Origin: Thalassobellus sp050294475 | GTDB lineage: Bacteria; Bacteroidota; Bacteroidia; Flavobacteriales; Flavobacteriaceae | Reading direction: 5' to 3' | Assembly (NCBI GenBank): GCA_050294475.1 | Contig: JBNKOE010000005.1 | Span: forward strand, 12,387 to 76,386 | DNA length: 64,000 nucleotides | In this document: positions 8,093-17,048 of the stretch, piece after piece | Numbering within the stretch: the stretch's first letter is position 1 | Layout: the number at the start of each line of letters is the position of its first letter | Notes under the pieces: generated by a model | Told to the model about the DNA's origin: nothing | Databases searched by the model: none | The model's input: the letters and a program-made list of their open reading frames with translations, nothing else | Made by a program: the position numbers and the translations under genes

Positions 8093-8791
8093 CTAATAAA
8101 ATTCAGCCTCAAAAAGCACACTAAAATGTTTCAATAACTTTTCTTTAACCTCAGCTTCATCAACCCTTTGTTGCCCTAACTCTACATTTAAAGAAGTAAC
8201 GGCTTTACCACGAATACCACAAGGTATAATATTATCAAAATAACCTAAATCGGCATTTACGTTAAGCGCAAAACCATGCATAGTTACCCAACGGCTAGCT
8301 CGTACACCCATAGCACAAATTTTACGAGCAAATGGTGTACCAACATCTAACCAAACACCTGTTTCACCTGAGCTTCTTTCAGCTTTTAAACCATATTCGG
8401 CAAGCGTAAGAATAATCATTTCTTCAAGTAAGCGTAAGTATTTATGTATATCGGTAAAAAAGTTTTCTAAATCTAAAATTGGATATCCTACAATTTGCCC
8501 AGGACCATGATAGGTTATATCGCCTCCCCTATTAATTTTGTAAAAAGTAGCTCCTTTTTCGACAAGTTGTTGCTCGTTTAAAAGCAAATTAGATAAATCG
8601 CCACTTTTACCCAAAGTGTAAACATGAGGATGCTCTACAAATAAAAAATAATTATTAGTCTTTAAATTAGTATTGTCTTTTCTGTTTTTAATTTTGGCAT
8701 CAACAATACCTTTAAACAACTGCTCTTGGTATTCCCAAGTTTGTTTGTAATCATTAAAACCTAAATCTTGCAGTTTAATTTGCTTATTCAT
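8093..8791 (-). CDS. lipB: Octanoyltransferase (lipoyl(octanoyl) transferase)
   Basis: LipB moves octanoate from acyl carrier protein to the E2/H lipoyl domains, the first step of lipoate assembly. Clear motifs: V-x-TLGKSG, the RGGDITYHGPGQIVGYP block, RKICAMGVR with the catalytic lysine, W-VTMHGFALNV, and PCGIRGKAVTSL with the catalytic cysteine. Length (about 232 residues) is normal. I start at the ATG at 8791 (MNKQIKLQDLG), because the longer reading begins with TTG three codons earlier. The gene ends within a few bases of the cassette hairpin, so the cassette inserted just beyond lipB without damaging it. Confidence 0.93.
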   Translation of the reverse strand: MNKQIKLQDLGFNDYKQTWEYQEQLFKGIVDAKIKNRKDNTNLKTNNYFLFVEHPHVYTLGKSGDLSNLLLNEQQLVEKGATFYKINRGGDITYHGPGQIVGYPILDLENFFTDIHKYLRLLEEMIILTLAEYGLKAERSSGETGVWLDVGTPFARKICAMGVRASRWVTMHGFALNVNADLGYFDNIIPCGIRGKAVTSLNVELGQQRVDEAEVKEKLLKHFSVLFEAEFY

Positions 8792-8820
8792 AGGCTGCAA
8801 AATTACAATATTTTTATGTT

Positions 8821-8979
8821 TTAATTCTTCGGATTATTAAGAATAACTAAAGCCGCAATAACACCAGGAACCCAGCCACAAATTGACAAAATAAAGACAA
8901 TAATAATAGAGCCACATCCTTTATCTAAAACAGCTAAAGGCGGACAAATAATAGACAGTAAAACTCTCCAGAAACTCAT
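8821..8979 (-). CDS. YqaE/Pmp3-family small membrane protein
   Basis: A 52-residue protein found on the minus strand between lipB and the LuxR-type gene. It begins MSFWRVLLSIICPPLAVL, continues D-KGCGS, and has a second hydrophobic segment ending ICGWVPGVIAALVIL. The PPLAV...G-C...GWxPGxIxA pattern is diagnostic of the UPF0057/Pmp3 family of two-helix membrane proteins linked to membrane potential and stress in other organisms. The start is the only ATG that gives the full domain. It lies 29 bases upstream of lipB on the same strand and may be co-transcribed with it. Confidence 0.85.
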   Translation of the reverse strand: MSFWRVLLSIICPPLAVLDKGCGSIIIVFILSICGWVPGVIAALVILNNPKN

Positions 8980-9086
8980 GATTTGATTTATTTTATTTGA
9001 TTAATGATACTTACTTGACGTATTAACACTACTAATGTTACAATTTATCATATTCATTTTAAAATAAATTATAGTAGATTAGTAGC

Positions 9087-10139
9087 ATGTTAAGAAACCT
9101 GATTTTGTTGTTATTTTTAATAATGTCTCTTTCTGTAAAAGCACAGTATCATTTTACAGGACGTATAGATAATAAACAATGGCAAAACAATGTTTACCTT
9201 TCCTTAATTGAAGATTATCGAAAAATTTCTGGGGTTTATTTTGAACAAATTATAGCTAAGGTAAATACCGATAGCTTAGGTTATTTTGAGTTTTCAGGAA
9301 ATCAATTAGAAGATGATAACAGAATTTACAGAATTCATGTTGACAATTGTTTTGATAACGAACAAAACAGCAATCATTTTAATGGACATTGCAATGATAG
9401 TAAAGAAGTTATTTTCATTGCGAAAAACAATGATACCATTGCGTTCCCTTTTTCGTTTGGAAAAGAAATGTTTTGCCAAATTGAATCTACCAACAAAAAA
9501 GCAACTGCCTTTATTAAAATTGATTCTTTAAAAGATGAAATGAAATTTGCATACAGCGAATTTAGAAGTGAAGCCAACCGAAAACTTAATAATAAAAAAT
9601 GGTTTAAAACATTACAAGATTTTGGTGAAACACAAAACGAACCCATTGCCGAACTTTATACTTATTCATTTTTATCAGATAGAAGAAACGATTTTCACAA
9701 ACATTACCTTGAAGACTTAAAAAACAATCCGTATTATCATAATTTATTAAATCGTTTAATCGAACGCTACCCAAATTCACCTTACACAAAACAATATCGA
9801 GAAGAGTTAAGCTCTGATGAATTTATAATCAATAACAATACATCTACTTCTTCTTTCAACTGGAATTATTTAACTTTCTTTCTATTAGCAGTTTCGTTAA
9901 TTATTAATTTTTGGTTTTGGTATACCCAAAAAAAGAATAAAACAATTAGCAAAGCTAAAGAGCAACTTACCAAACAGGAACAAAATATTCTTAATCTTTT
10001 ACTTGAAGATAAATCTAATAAAGAAATAGCCGAAGCTGTTTTTGTTAGTGTAAGTACTGTAAAAACACATCTTAACAATATTTACAAAAAACTGAATGCT
10101 CAATCTAGAGACGAAATTAAATCACTATTTAACAGGTAG
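9087..10139 (+). CDS. Membrane-tethered LuxR-type regulator
   Basis: A 350-residue protein with signal peptide (1-19, ending VKA-Q), an extracytoplasmic region (about 20-255) and one membrane helix (261-280). A C-terminal LuxR/GerE helix-turn-helix follows (291-350) with LTKQEQNILNLL, S-NKEIAEAVFVSVSTVKTHL and NIYKKL. The N-terminal ~90 residues look like a small beta domain. This architecture places a sensor outside and a DNA-binding domain tethered to the inner face, with no kinase or receiver. It is typical of Bacteroidota but signals and targets are unknown. The DUF1573 gene follows 107 bases downstream. Confidence 0.78.
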   Translation: MLRNLILLLFLIMSLSVKAQYHFTGRIDNKQWQNNVYLSLIEDYRKISGVYFEQIIAKVNTDSLGYFEFSGNQLEDDNRIYRIHVDNCFDNEQNSNHFNGHCNDSKEVIFIAKNNDTIAFPFSFGKEMFCQIESTNKKATAFIKIDSLKDEMKFAYSEFRSEANRKLNNKKWFKTLQDFGETQNEPIAELYTYSFLSDRRNDFHKHYLEDLKNNPYYHNLLNRLIERYPNSPYTKQYREELSSDEFIINNNTSTSSFNWNYLTFFLLAVSLIINFWFWYTQKKNKTISKAKEQLTKQEQNILNLLLEDKSNKEIAEAVFVSVSTVKTHLNNIYKKLNAQSRDEIKSLFNR

Positions 10140-10246
10140 TTACAAAAAATCAACCTAGTACTAGTACTTATTTCAACCCTAAATAACAACCTGTTATTTA
10201 CTATTTTCATCATGTTTGCATCATTATTAATCAAAAAACAAACATT

Positions 10247-10684
10247 ATGATTTTATCAATTACCAAATTACAAACAGTAAAAACAAAATTATTATTAGTA
10301 ATCTGCTTATTTATTTATGCTGCAAATTTTGCTCAAGAAACAACAGCTAATACAAACGCTGGTGTATTATCCTTTAAAACAGAAATTATAGATTACGGCA
10401 CTATTGAACAAAATGCCAACGGCGAGCGTATTTTTACTTTCACCAATACTGGCAAAAGCCCTATTGTTATTACTAGTGTAAAAACCTCTTGTGGATGTAC
10501 AGTACCTTCATATTCTAAAACTCCAATTATGCCAGATGAAAAAAGTGAGATTAAAGTTAAATACGCAACAAACAGAATTGGTACTTTTTCAAAAACTATC
10601 ACAGTCATATCAAATGCTTCAGAAAGCAATAAAATATTGCGTATTAAAGGCGAAGTTCTAAAACCAAAACAAGCAAAAAGCTAA
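10247..10684 (+). CDS. DUF1573 secreted protein
   Basis: A 145-residue exported protein: hydrophobic signal segment around residues 14-29 (ending ANFA-Q), then one DUF1573 domain. Family marks are D-YGTIEQNANGER-x-FTFTNTG, the TSCGCTVPSY cysteine motif, and the closing R-I-KGEV strand. The fold is immunoglobulin-like; members are usually periplasmic or surface proteins of unknown function. The two cysteines in CGC could form a disulfide. The start at the first Met gives a longish signal peptide; an internal start is possible but no other ATG fits before the hydrophobic core. Confidence 0.8.
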   Translation: MILSITKLQTVKTKLLLVICLFIYAANFAQETTANTNAGVLSFKTEIIDYGTIEQNANGERIFTFTNTGKSPIVITSVKTSCGCTVPSYSKTPIMPDEKSEIKVKYATNRIGTFSKTITVISNASESNKILRIKGEVLKPKQAKS

Positions 10685-10727
10685 GTTTTCACTTGTTTTT
10701 ATACTAAAATTAAAATCTACCAATAAG

Positions 10728-10762
10728 TTGTATGCTATTTTTTTGAAAATAATGTAATTTTG
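10728..10762 (+). promoter_or_regulatory. Likely lysS promoter
   Basis: TAATTTTG at 10755-10762 matches the Bacteroidota -7 consensus TAnnTTTG exactly; a TTG lies 24 bases upstream (10728-10730), slightly long for the -33 spacing. It is 41 bases before the lysS ATG. Confidence 0.45.
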
Positions 10763-10803
10763 CAGCCATCTGTCGCAAAAGACAATATTCAAAATTAATT
10801 AGC

Positions 10804-12495
10804 ATGCAACTTTCAGAACAAGAATTAGTAAGAAGAGAAAAGTTAGTAAAATTACGCGAATTAGGAATTAATCCTTATCCCGCAGATTTATATCCTGTAA
10901 ACCATACTTCCAAACAGATAAAAGATACTTATGAAGAAGGTAAAAAAGTAGTCATTGCAGGACGATTAATGTCTCGTAGAATTCAAGGAAATGCAAGTTT
11001 TGCAGAATTACAAGATGGAGAAGGCAGAATTCAACTCTATTTTAATAGAGATGAAATTTGTAAAGGCGATGATAAGAGCAAGTATAACAATGTTTATAAA
11101 AAACTTTTAGACATTGGAGATGTTGTTGGAATTGAAGGCGAACTTTTCACTACCAAAGTGGGTGAAAAAACGGTGAGAGTTGATAATTTTAGCCTACTAA
11201 GTAAAGCTTTAAAACCCTTACCATTACCAAGAACAGATGCTGATGGTGTTGTTCATGATGCTTTTACAGATCCTGAACAACGTTACAGACAACGTTATGC
11301 CGACTTAGTGGTAAATCCACATATTAAAGAAGTATTTGTAAAACGCACCAAACTATTTAATGCCATGCGTTCGTTTTTTAATAACGCTGGATATTTTGAG
11401 GTAGAAACTCCTGTTTTACAACCTATTCCTGGTGGTGCAGCGGCTCGTCCGTTTATAACACATCACAATGCTTTAGACATTCCTCTATACATGAGAATTG
11501 CCAATGAGTTATATTTAAAAAGACTAATTGTTGGTGGTTTTGATGGTGTTTATGAGTTTTCTAAAAATTTTAGAAACGAGGGTATGGACAGAACTCATAA
11601 CCCAGAGTTTACAGCTATGGAAATTTACGTAGCCTATAAAGACTACAACTGGATGATGGATTTCTGCGAGCGTTTACTAGAGCATTGTGCTATTGCCGTT
11701 AACGGAAGTACTAAAGCTAAATTTGGTGAACATGAAATAGATTTTAAAGCTCCTTACGCTAGAGTAACCATGGCTGATTCTATAAAACATTTTACAGGAT
11801 TTGACATTACTGGAAAAACTGAAGACGAAATTAGAGAAGCTGCCAAAAGCATGAATATTGAAGTAGACGAAACCATGGGGAAAGGCAAACTTATTGATGA
11901 AATTTTTGGTGAAAAATGTGAGGGCAACTACATACAACCTACATACATTACAGACTATCCAAAAGAAATGAGTCCGTTATGTAAAGAACATAGAGAAAAC
12001 CCGGAATTAACAGAACGTTTTGAATTAATGGTTTGTGGTAAAGAAATAGCAAATGCTTATTCTGAACTTAATGACCCCATTGACCAACGTGAGCGTTTTG
12101 AACATCAATTAAAATTGGCTGCTAAAGGTGATGATGAAGCTACCGAGTTTATCGATCACGATTTTTTACGTGCTTTAGAATACGGTATGCCTCCAACATC
12201 AGGTATGGGAATTGGTATGGACAGACTTATTATGTTTTTAACCAACAATCAATCTATACAAGAAGTTTTATTCTTCCCTCAAATGCGCCCAGAGAAAAAA
12301 GCTGTTGCAGTTAGTGAAGACGCCAAAGCTATTTTTGAAATATTAAAGAAAGCTGAAAAATTAACACTAAACGATTTAAAAGCTCAGTCTGGTTTATCCA
12401 ATAAAAAATGGGATAAATCTATTAAAGAATTAACTAAAAACAATCTTGCTAAAGTTGAAAAAACAGATGAAGGATTGTTTGTTAACCTTTTTTAA
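10804..12495 (+). CDS. lysS: Lysyl-tRNA synthetase, class II
   Basis: A 563-residue enzyme charging tRNA-Lys in the cytoplasm. An N-terminal OB-fold anticodon-binding domain (about 50-150, V-x-IAGRLMSRRIQGNASF) precedes the class II catalytic core. The core shows motif 2 as FRNEGMDRTHNPEFT and motif 3 as GMGIGMDRLIMFLT. The last ~60 residues form an extra helical tail (LNDLKAQSGLSNKKWDKSIKEL), a C-terminal extension I associate with Bacteroidota LysS. The gene is monocistronic with its own terminator at 12563. Confidence 0.95.
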   Translation: MQLSEQELVRREKLVKLRELGINPYPADLYPVNHTSKQIKDTYEEGKKVVIAGRLMSRRIQGNASFAELQDGEGRIQLYFNRDEICKGDDKSKYNNVYKKLLDIGDVVGIEGELFTTKVGEKTVRVDNFSLLSKALKPLPLPRTDADGVVHDAFTDPEQRYRQRYADLVVNPHIKEVFVKRTKLFNAMRSFFNNAGYFEVETPVLQPIPGGAAARPFITHHNALDIPLYMRIANELYLKRLIVGGFDGVYEFSKNFRNEGMDRTHNPEFTAMEIYVAYKDYNWMMDFCERLLEHCAIAVNGSTKAKFGEHEIDFKAPYARVTMADSIKHFTGFDITGKTEDEIREAAKSMNIEVDETMGKGKLIDEIFGEKCEGNYIQPTYITDYPKEMSPLCKEHRENPELTERFELMVCGKEIANAYSELNDPIDQRERFEHQLKLAAKGDDEATEFIDHDFLRALEYGMPPTSGMGIGMDRLIMFLTNNQSIQEVLFFPQMRPEKKAVAVSEDAKAIFEILKKAEKLTLNDLKAQSGLSNKKWDKSIKELTKNNLAKVEKTDEGLFVNLF

Positions 12496-12562
12496 AAAAA
12501 TAAGCACATTATTTTTTTTTACCTTTAATAGGAAATATTAAATTATATTAATATTTTAGTAA

Positions 12563-12596
12563 AAACCAATATTATCGAAATAAATAATATTGGTTT
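12563..12596 (+). terminator. Intrinsic terminator after lysS
   Basis: Perfect 13-bp stem (AAACCAATATTAT with its complement), loop CGAAATAA, followed by a weak T-rich tail. It lies 67 bases after the lysS stop. Confidence 0.65.
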
Positions 12597-12648
12597 ATTA
12601 TTTAATTTGGTAAAACTTCTCTCGCATTAGCCTCAAACTAAAACAGAA

Positions 12649-14703
12649 ATGTTTAATAAAATTTACAAAAAGGTAGTCTTACTACCTTTGGCTTCATTTA
12701 TAATCACTTCTTTATTAGCTATTTCCGTATGGAACGAAGCTTTGTATACCAACAATCAATTAATTGAAGAAAATGTTCTTCAAACAGGACACCTTATTTC
12801 AAAAGAGTTTAAAAACATCATAAAATCGGATATCGCTCGACTACAAAATCTCAAAAACAGAATTGAGTTTACTAATGGTATGTATTTTGAGCACTGGGAA
12901 AAAGACGCTAGTATGCTGTTAGAACAAAATTCATCATTCCAATTTTTAGAATGGATTGACAGCACAATGATAGTAAGAAAAATCACTCCTTTAATTGGAA
13001 ATGAAAATGCTTTAAATTTAGATATCTCTAAAATAGAATACCGAAGAGATGAATGGATAAAGCATAGTAAAAACAATTTAGTTAATATTACTCCATGGGC
13101 AAAATTAACACAAGGAGGACACGCTTTTTTAGTAGATATACCTGTTTATTTCCAAAATAATTTCCAAGGCACAATTACAGGTGGTATGGACTTTAAAAAA
13201 AACTTTAATAAACTAACAACAAGTTTAGAAAACCAATATTCAATAGAATTATGGGATCATAAAAAAACTCTTTTTTATAATTTAAACCAAAATAACAAAC
13301 TTAAAACTGGAAAAAATTTTGTTTTTGAAGATTATTTTTTAATAGATAGTTTAGATAATCACAAATGGCTATTAAAAGTTACTCCAAGTAACGATTTACT
13401 TATTTATCAAGCTCAAATCATTACTCATATCGCATTAATTGCAGCATTGATTTTATGTCTTTTAATAAGCTTCTTAATATACTTTTATATAAGAACAAAA
13501 GAAAATGCAAAACAAGCATTAGCATCAAATATCAAACTTTTAAAAACAAATAAAAAGTTAAACAACGCACGCAATAGAGCTGAAAAAGCATCACTTGCCA
13601 AAACAGAGTTTTTATCAAACATGAGTCATGAAATAAGAACTCCGCTCCATGCTATAATAGGATTTATTGAACTTTTAAAAAGTAGTACGCTTAATAAAAC
13701 CGACAAAGAGTATTTATCATTAATGGAAAAAGCATCAAATAATTTATTAAATATTGTTAATGATATTTTAGATATTGAAAAAATTGAATCTGGAAAAATA
13801 GAATTAACAGAAGTAAATTTTAATCCATCTAAAAAAATACAAGAATTAATTGATGTTAATCAATTTATATTTTTACAAAAAAATCTTTATTTAAAAGCCA
13901 ATTTCATGAATACTCATTCCATGAATGTTATTGGTGATGAAAACAAATTAATCCAAATAGTTCATAATATTATTAAAAACGGATTAAAATTCACAGAATC
14001 AGGAGGCGTAACATTAACCTATAATGAAACTATTGTACAAAAAAATCAATTAAGAATAACAATTTCAATTAAAGACACAGGAATTGGTATTCATCAAGAT
14101 AGTTTAAATGCAATCTTTGAAAGATTTACACAAATTGAAAATAGCGTTAAAAAACACTACGAAGGTAGTGGTCTTGGGTTATCTATATGCCAAATTTTCA
14201 TTAAAATGATGGGAGGAGAAATTTCAGTTAAAAGTTTGCCTAATGTTGGTACTGAATTTTCATTTGATGTATTTTTCCCAATTTCCGATAATCGGAAAAA
14301 AGAAATAAATATTGTAAACAAAAAAAATATCAACCTATCGGATTTAAATATTTTAATTGTTGATGACAATCACCTAAATATTATTGTTCTTAAAAAATTT
14401 CTTGAAGACTTTGGAATTAAACCTGACACAGCAAAAAACGGAAAAATTGCTTTAGAAAAATTTATAAAAAAACCATATCAACTTATTTTTATGGATATTC
14501 ATATGCCAGAAATGGATGGTTGGGAAGCCACAAAAGAAATTAGAAAAATCAATATGGATGTGATTATTTTTGGATTATCTGCAAATGTAACGACTGAAGC
14601 TATTGATAAAGCTCTTGAAAATGGCATGAATAACTACCTCTCTAAGCCTTTTAAAAAGGAACATATTTATAAGCTTTTACATTTCCATTTTAGTAATAAT
14701 TAA
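12649..14703 (+). CDS. Hybrid sensor histidine kinase with CHASE-like sensor and receiver
   Basis: A 684-residue protein. Membrane helices at about 10-28 and 256-281 enclose a periplasmic domain of 225 residues. Its FLEWIDSTMIVRKITP and Y-RRDEW segments suggest a CHASE domain. The cytoplasmic part has a short coiled coil (300-318) and a dimerisation domain with phospho-His327 in FLSNMSHEIRTPLHAIIGF. The ATPase domain follows (NKLIQIVHNIIKNGLKF; DTGIGI at 476-481; GSGLGLSI at 507-514). A C-terminal receiver has Asp616 in MDIHMPEMDG. No separate response regulator is adjacent, so output may go through an unlinked phosphotransfer protein. A terminator follows. Confidence 0.88.
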   Translation: MFNKIYKKVVLLPLASFIITSLLAISVWNEALYTNNQLIEENVLQTGHLISKEFKNIIKSDIARLQNLKNRIEFTNGMYFEHWEKDASMLLEQNSSFQFLEWIDSTMIVRKITPLIGNENALNLDISKIEYRRDEWIKHSKNNLVNITPWAKLTQGGHAFLVDIPVYFQNNFQGTITGGMDFKKNFNKLTTSLENQYSIELWDHKKTLFYNLNQNNKLKTGKNFVFEDYFLIDSLDNHKWLLKVTPSNDLLIYQAQIITHIALIAALILCLLISFLIYFYIRTKENAKQALASNIKLLKTNKKLNNARNRAEKASLAKTEFLSNMSHEIRTPLHAIIGFIELLKSSTLNKTDKEYLSLMEKASNNLLNIVNDILDIEKIESGKIELTEVNFNPSKKIQELIDVNQFIFLQKNLYLKANFMNTHSMNVIGDENKLIQIVHNIIKNGLKFTESGGVTLTYNETIVQKNQLRITISIKDTGIGIHQDSLNAIFERFTQIENSVKKHYEGSGLGLSICQIFIKMMGGEISVKSLPNVGTEFSFDVFFPISDNRKKEINIVNKKNINLSDLNILIVDDNHLNIIVLKKFLEDFGIKPDTAKNGKIALEKFIKKPYQLIFMDIHMPEMDGWEATKEIRKINMDVIIFGLSANVTTEAIDKALENGMNNYLSKPFKKEHIYKLLHFHFSNN

Positions 14704-14723
14704 TTATACAGAACTATTAAATA

Positions 14724-14756
14724 AAAAAATCAGTAATTTTTCAATTACTGATTTTT
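14724..14756 (+). terminator. Intrinsic terminator
   Basis: AAATCAGTAATT (14727-14738), loop TTTC, AATTACTGATTT (14743-14754), then T; flanking A and T runs extend the stem. It ends the hybrid kinase gene. The remaining bases up to 15028 are A+T-rich and I see no gene in them. Confidence 0.8.
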
Positions 14757-15028
14757 ACAAACTAACCAACTAAACTAACTAACCAATAATTTTCAATCTT
14801 AAAAAGAATGAATTTTTATATTGAATATTATATGATTTAAACTAAACTTATACAAAGAGACACATTTACATTTAGTTGTTAAAACAATTTAGAAAGGTTT
14901 AACACCAGAAATCAAACTTTTATATTTTCTTTAAGATAAAAAAATCAATATGTTAATTTTTTAAGAAAATAGGTACTTCATTTTATTAGTATAGAGAGAA
15001 TTTAAATTTTTACTTATTTTTACTTTCG

Positions 15029-16243
15029 ATGCTAAAAAAAATTACGCTATTAAGTTTTTATTGCTTTTGTTCTATTTTAATAGCACAACAAGATAGCTTA
15101 TCGTTTAAAAATGGTACAGACAACCCAACACTTTTATCAACACACCATTTTGGAATTTTTAGCGCCAGAATTAATACAAATTTTAAATTTGCCCCTCCTA
15201 AAACTGCAACATTTAATATAAGCTCAGTGAGTGGTAATAACTTTCAACCATTTGTAGAAGCCTATTTACCAAAAGACCCAATAGTTAGAAAAGAACAAAG
15301 TGAACTTAGTCAGTATGAAAGGGATTTTTATTTTATAGATCAAGAAACCACTCCTGCAGATTATATGAACGTTGTAATTGATGCTGTTATTAAAGAATTT
15401 AGGTTAACTACTTCTATTCCATTATCAAAAAAACATGAACTAAATATCTCAATACGCTCCTATTTAATAACCAAAGGGAAATTCCCTTTTTCGTTTTTTA
15501 CAAGCGATGAAACTATTGAATGGTTTCACAGTAATGTAAATGGAGGTGAAGACCCTTATGGTCGTCGCTATTATGGTTTAAATCAAGTAAACTTAAAATA
15601 TACCGATAGAAACAATAACACACTTGAATTAAAAAATAATGATTTTTTTATCGGAGGCTTAGAATTTAATCATTTTTATTATCCAGAACTTTCTATAAAT
15701 AAAACAAAACATATTTTCATAAACTTTGGAAGTCATTTAGGAATTAACACAACAAAATTTAACCCATCTATAGATCTTGGTATTTCCGCCAATGCTATAA
15801 AAACATTTAAACTAAAAACAAAAAAAGAACTTAATCTAGGTTTAGGAATAAATCTTTTACGCAAAAACGTTGTTAATTTTAATTCGGTAATAGATTTAGG
15901 AAACAATCCATTTTTAGCAACGGCAGAGGGCAATATTGAATATACTAAATACACTAAAAAAAACAATTATCACGCTTTAGGTATAAACTACCAAATTCAA
16001 TCGCGATATAATAAGGTAAACGAATCCAATTATTATACACTAAGAGGTAACTGGAGTAGTATTAAGGGAGGTTGGCAATACGGATTTAGCTCTTTATACA
16101 AAAACCTATCTATTTGGTCTTTAATTTATACTTATGGGCAACCAAAATTTAAAATTTCAGCATACTTTAAAGAGGATTTTATAGTAAATAACGCACCCGA
16201 TTTTCAAACAGGATTAAGTTTACAAGTTCCCATTTTTAAATAA
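15029..16243 (+). CDS. Predicted outer-membrane beta-barrel protein
   Basis: A 404-residue protein with a signal peptide (1-19, ending LIA-QQ). The rest alternates short hydrophobic strands and Asn/Lys-rich turns, and ends in a barrel-like strand with a terminal hydrophobic/aromatic residue (LQVPIFK). It contains no recognised enzyme motif. The pattern fits an outer-membrane barrel of unknown function, as is common in flavobacteria. It has no obvious operon partner. Confidence 0.6.
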   Translation: MLKKITLLSFYCFCSILIAQQDSLSFKNGTDNPTLLSTHHFGIFSARINTNFKFAPPKTATFNISSVSGNNFQPFVEAYLPKDPIVRKEQSELSQYERDFYFIDQETTPADYMNVVIDAVIKEFRLTTSIPLSKKHELNISIRSYLITKGKFPFSFFTSDETIEWFHSNVNGGEDPYGRRYYGLNQVNLKYTDRNNNTLELKNNDFFIGGLEFNHFYYPELSINKTKHIFINFGSHLGINTTKFNPSIDLGISANAIKTFKLKTKKELNLGLGINLLRKNVVNFNSVIDLGNNPFLATAEGNIEYTKYTKKNNYHALGINYQIQSRYNKVNESNYYTLRGNWSSIKGGWQYGFSSLYKNLSIWSLIYTYGQPKFKISAYFKEDFIVNNAPDFQTGLSLQVPIFK

Positions 16244-16513
16244 TTTATTAGGCGTTTCTATCCTAATAGCTATCGGTAGGTTTGGCTTTATTCATTACTT
16301 CACATTTTAAATTAACGAACTCATAAATAAAACTATTTCACTACTCACTTTTTCTACAACAAAAAGTTTCTAGCAAGAGTTCAAACACGTAAACATTACC
16401 TAATAACTAAACAATCAAAACGTTAACAACACGTTAAAATTCAAACCTTGTTTAAACCTTTTTAAAGTTGATGGGTCAAAGCAACAAATAAAACATTTAA
16501 ACTCATTTACATT
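16244..16513. other. Non-coding gap
   Basis: 270 bases without a convincing gene on either strand. It holds a few short direct words (ACGTTAA repeated) but no hairpin with a T run. It probably contains the promoter of the next gene. Confidence 0.4.
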
Positions 16514-16972
16514 ATGAAGAAATTTATATTAATCGCAATTACTTTTATCTCTATTCAAAGTTTTGCCCAAGGACAAAGAAAAGATTTCCCTAACAGAGAG
16601 GAAAATCGTCAAAAAATGATGAATCTTTCTGCTGAAGAAATAGCTACACTACAAACAAAAAAAATGACTTTACATTTAGACTTAAATAAGTCGCAACAAG
16701 ATGCCATTTATAAAATAAATTTAGAAAACGCTACACTACGAAAAACACAAATGGAAAAGCGTAAAGCTAGAAGAGAAGCAGGTACAGCTCAAAAACCTTC
16801 AAAAGATGAGCGTTTAAAGTTTATGAATTCAAGACTTGACCACCAAATAGCAGTTAAAGCAAAAATGAAAAAAATATTAGACACAGAACAATATGCCAAA
16901 TGGGAAAAGGCTCAAGCTAGAATGGCTCATAATAAAAAAGTTGCCATGAAAGGAAACAAAAAACAAAGATGA
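16514..16972 (+). CDS. Small secreted Lys/Arg-rich helical protein (Spy/DUF4890-like)
   Basis: A 152-residue protein with signal peptide (1-18, ending SFA-QGQ). The mature part is charged and helical, with L-SAEEIATLQTKKMTLHLDL, L-NKSQQDAIYKINLENA and the late ILDTEQYAKWEK segment. This layout resembles the periplasmic Spy/CpxP-like and DUF4890 proteins of Bacteroidota, many of which are small envelope-stress proteins. No catalytic residues. A bidirectional terminator separates it from the convergent hemL operon. Confidence 0.65.
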   Translation: MKKFILIAITFISIQSFAQGQRKDFPNREENRQKMMNLSAEEIATLQTKKMTLHLDLNKSQQDAIYKINLENATLRKTQMEKRKARREAGTAQKPSKDERLKFMNSRLDHQIAVKAKMKKILDTEQYAKWEKAQARMAHNKKVAMKGNKKQR

Positions 16973-17010
16973 TTTAGTTTGGTTAGTTTATTGATTATAG
17001 TTTGTTGATA

Positions 17011-17043
17011 AAAGCGCATTTCTTGAAATTAGAAATGCGCTTT
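17011..17043. terminator. Bidirectional terminator between convergent units
   Basis: 13-bp perfect stem (AAAGCGCATTTCT with AGAAATGCGCTTT), 7-base loop TGAAATT, with T runs on both strands. It serves the Spy-like gene on + and hemL on -. Confidence 0.85.
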
Positions 17044-17048
17044 TTACT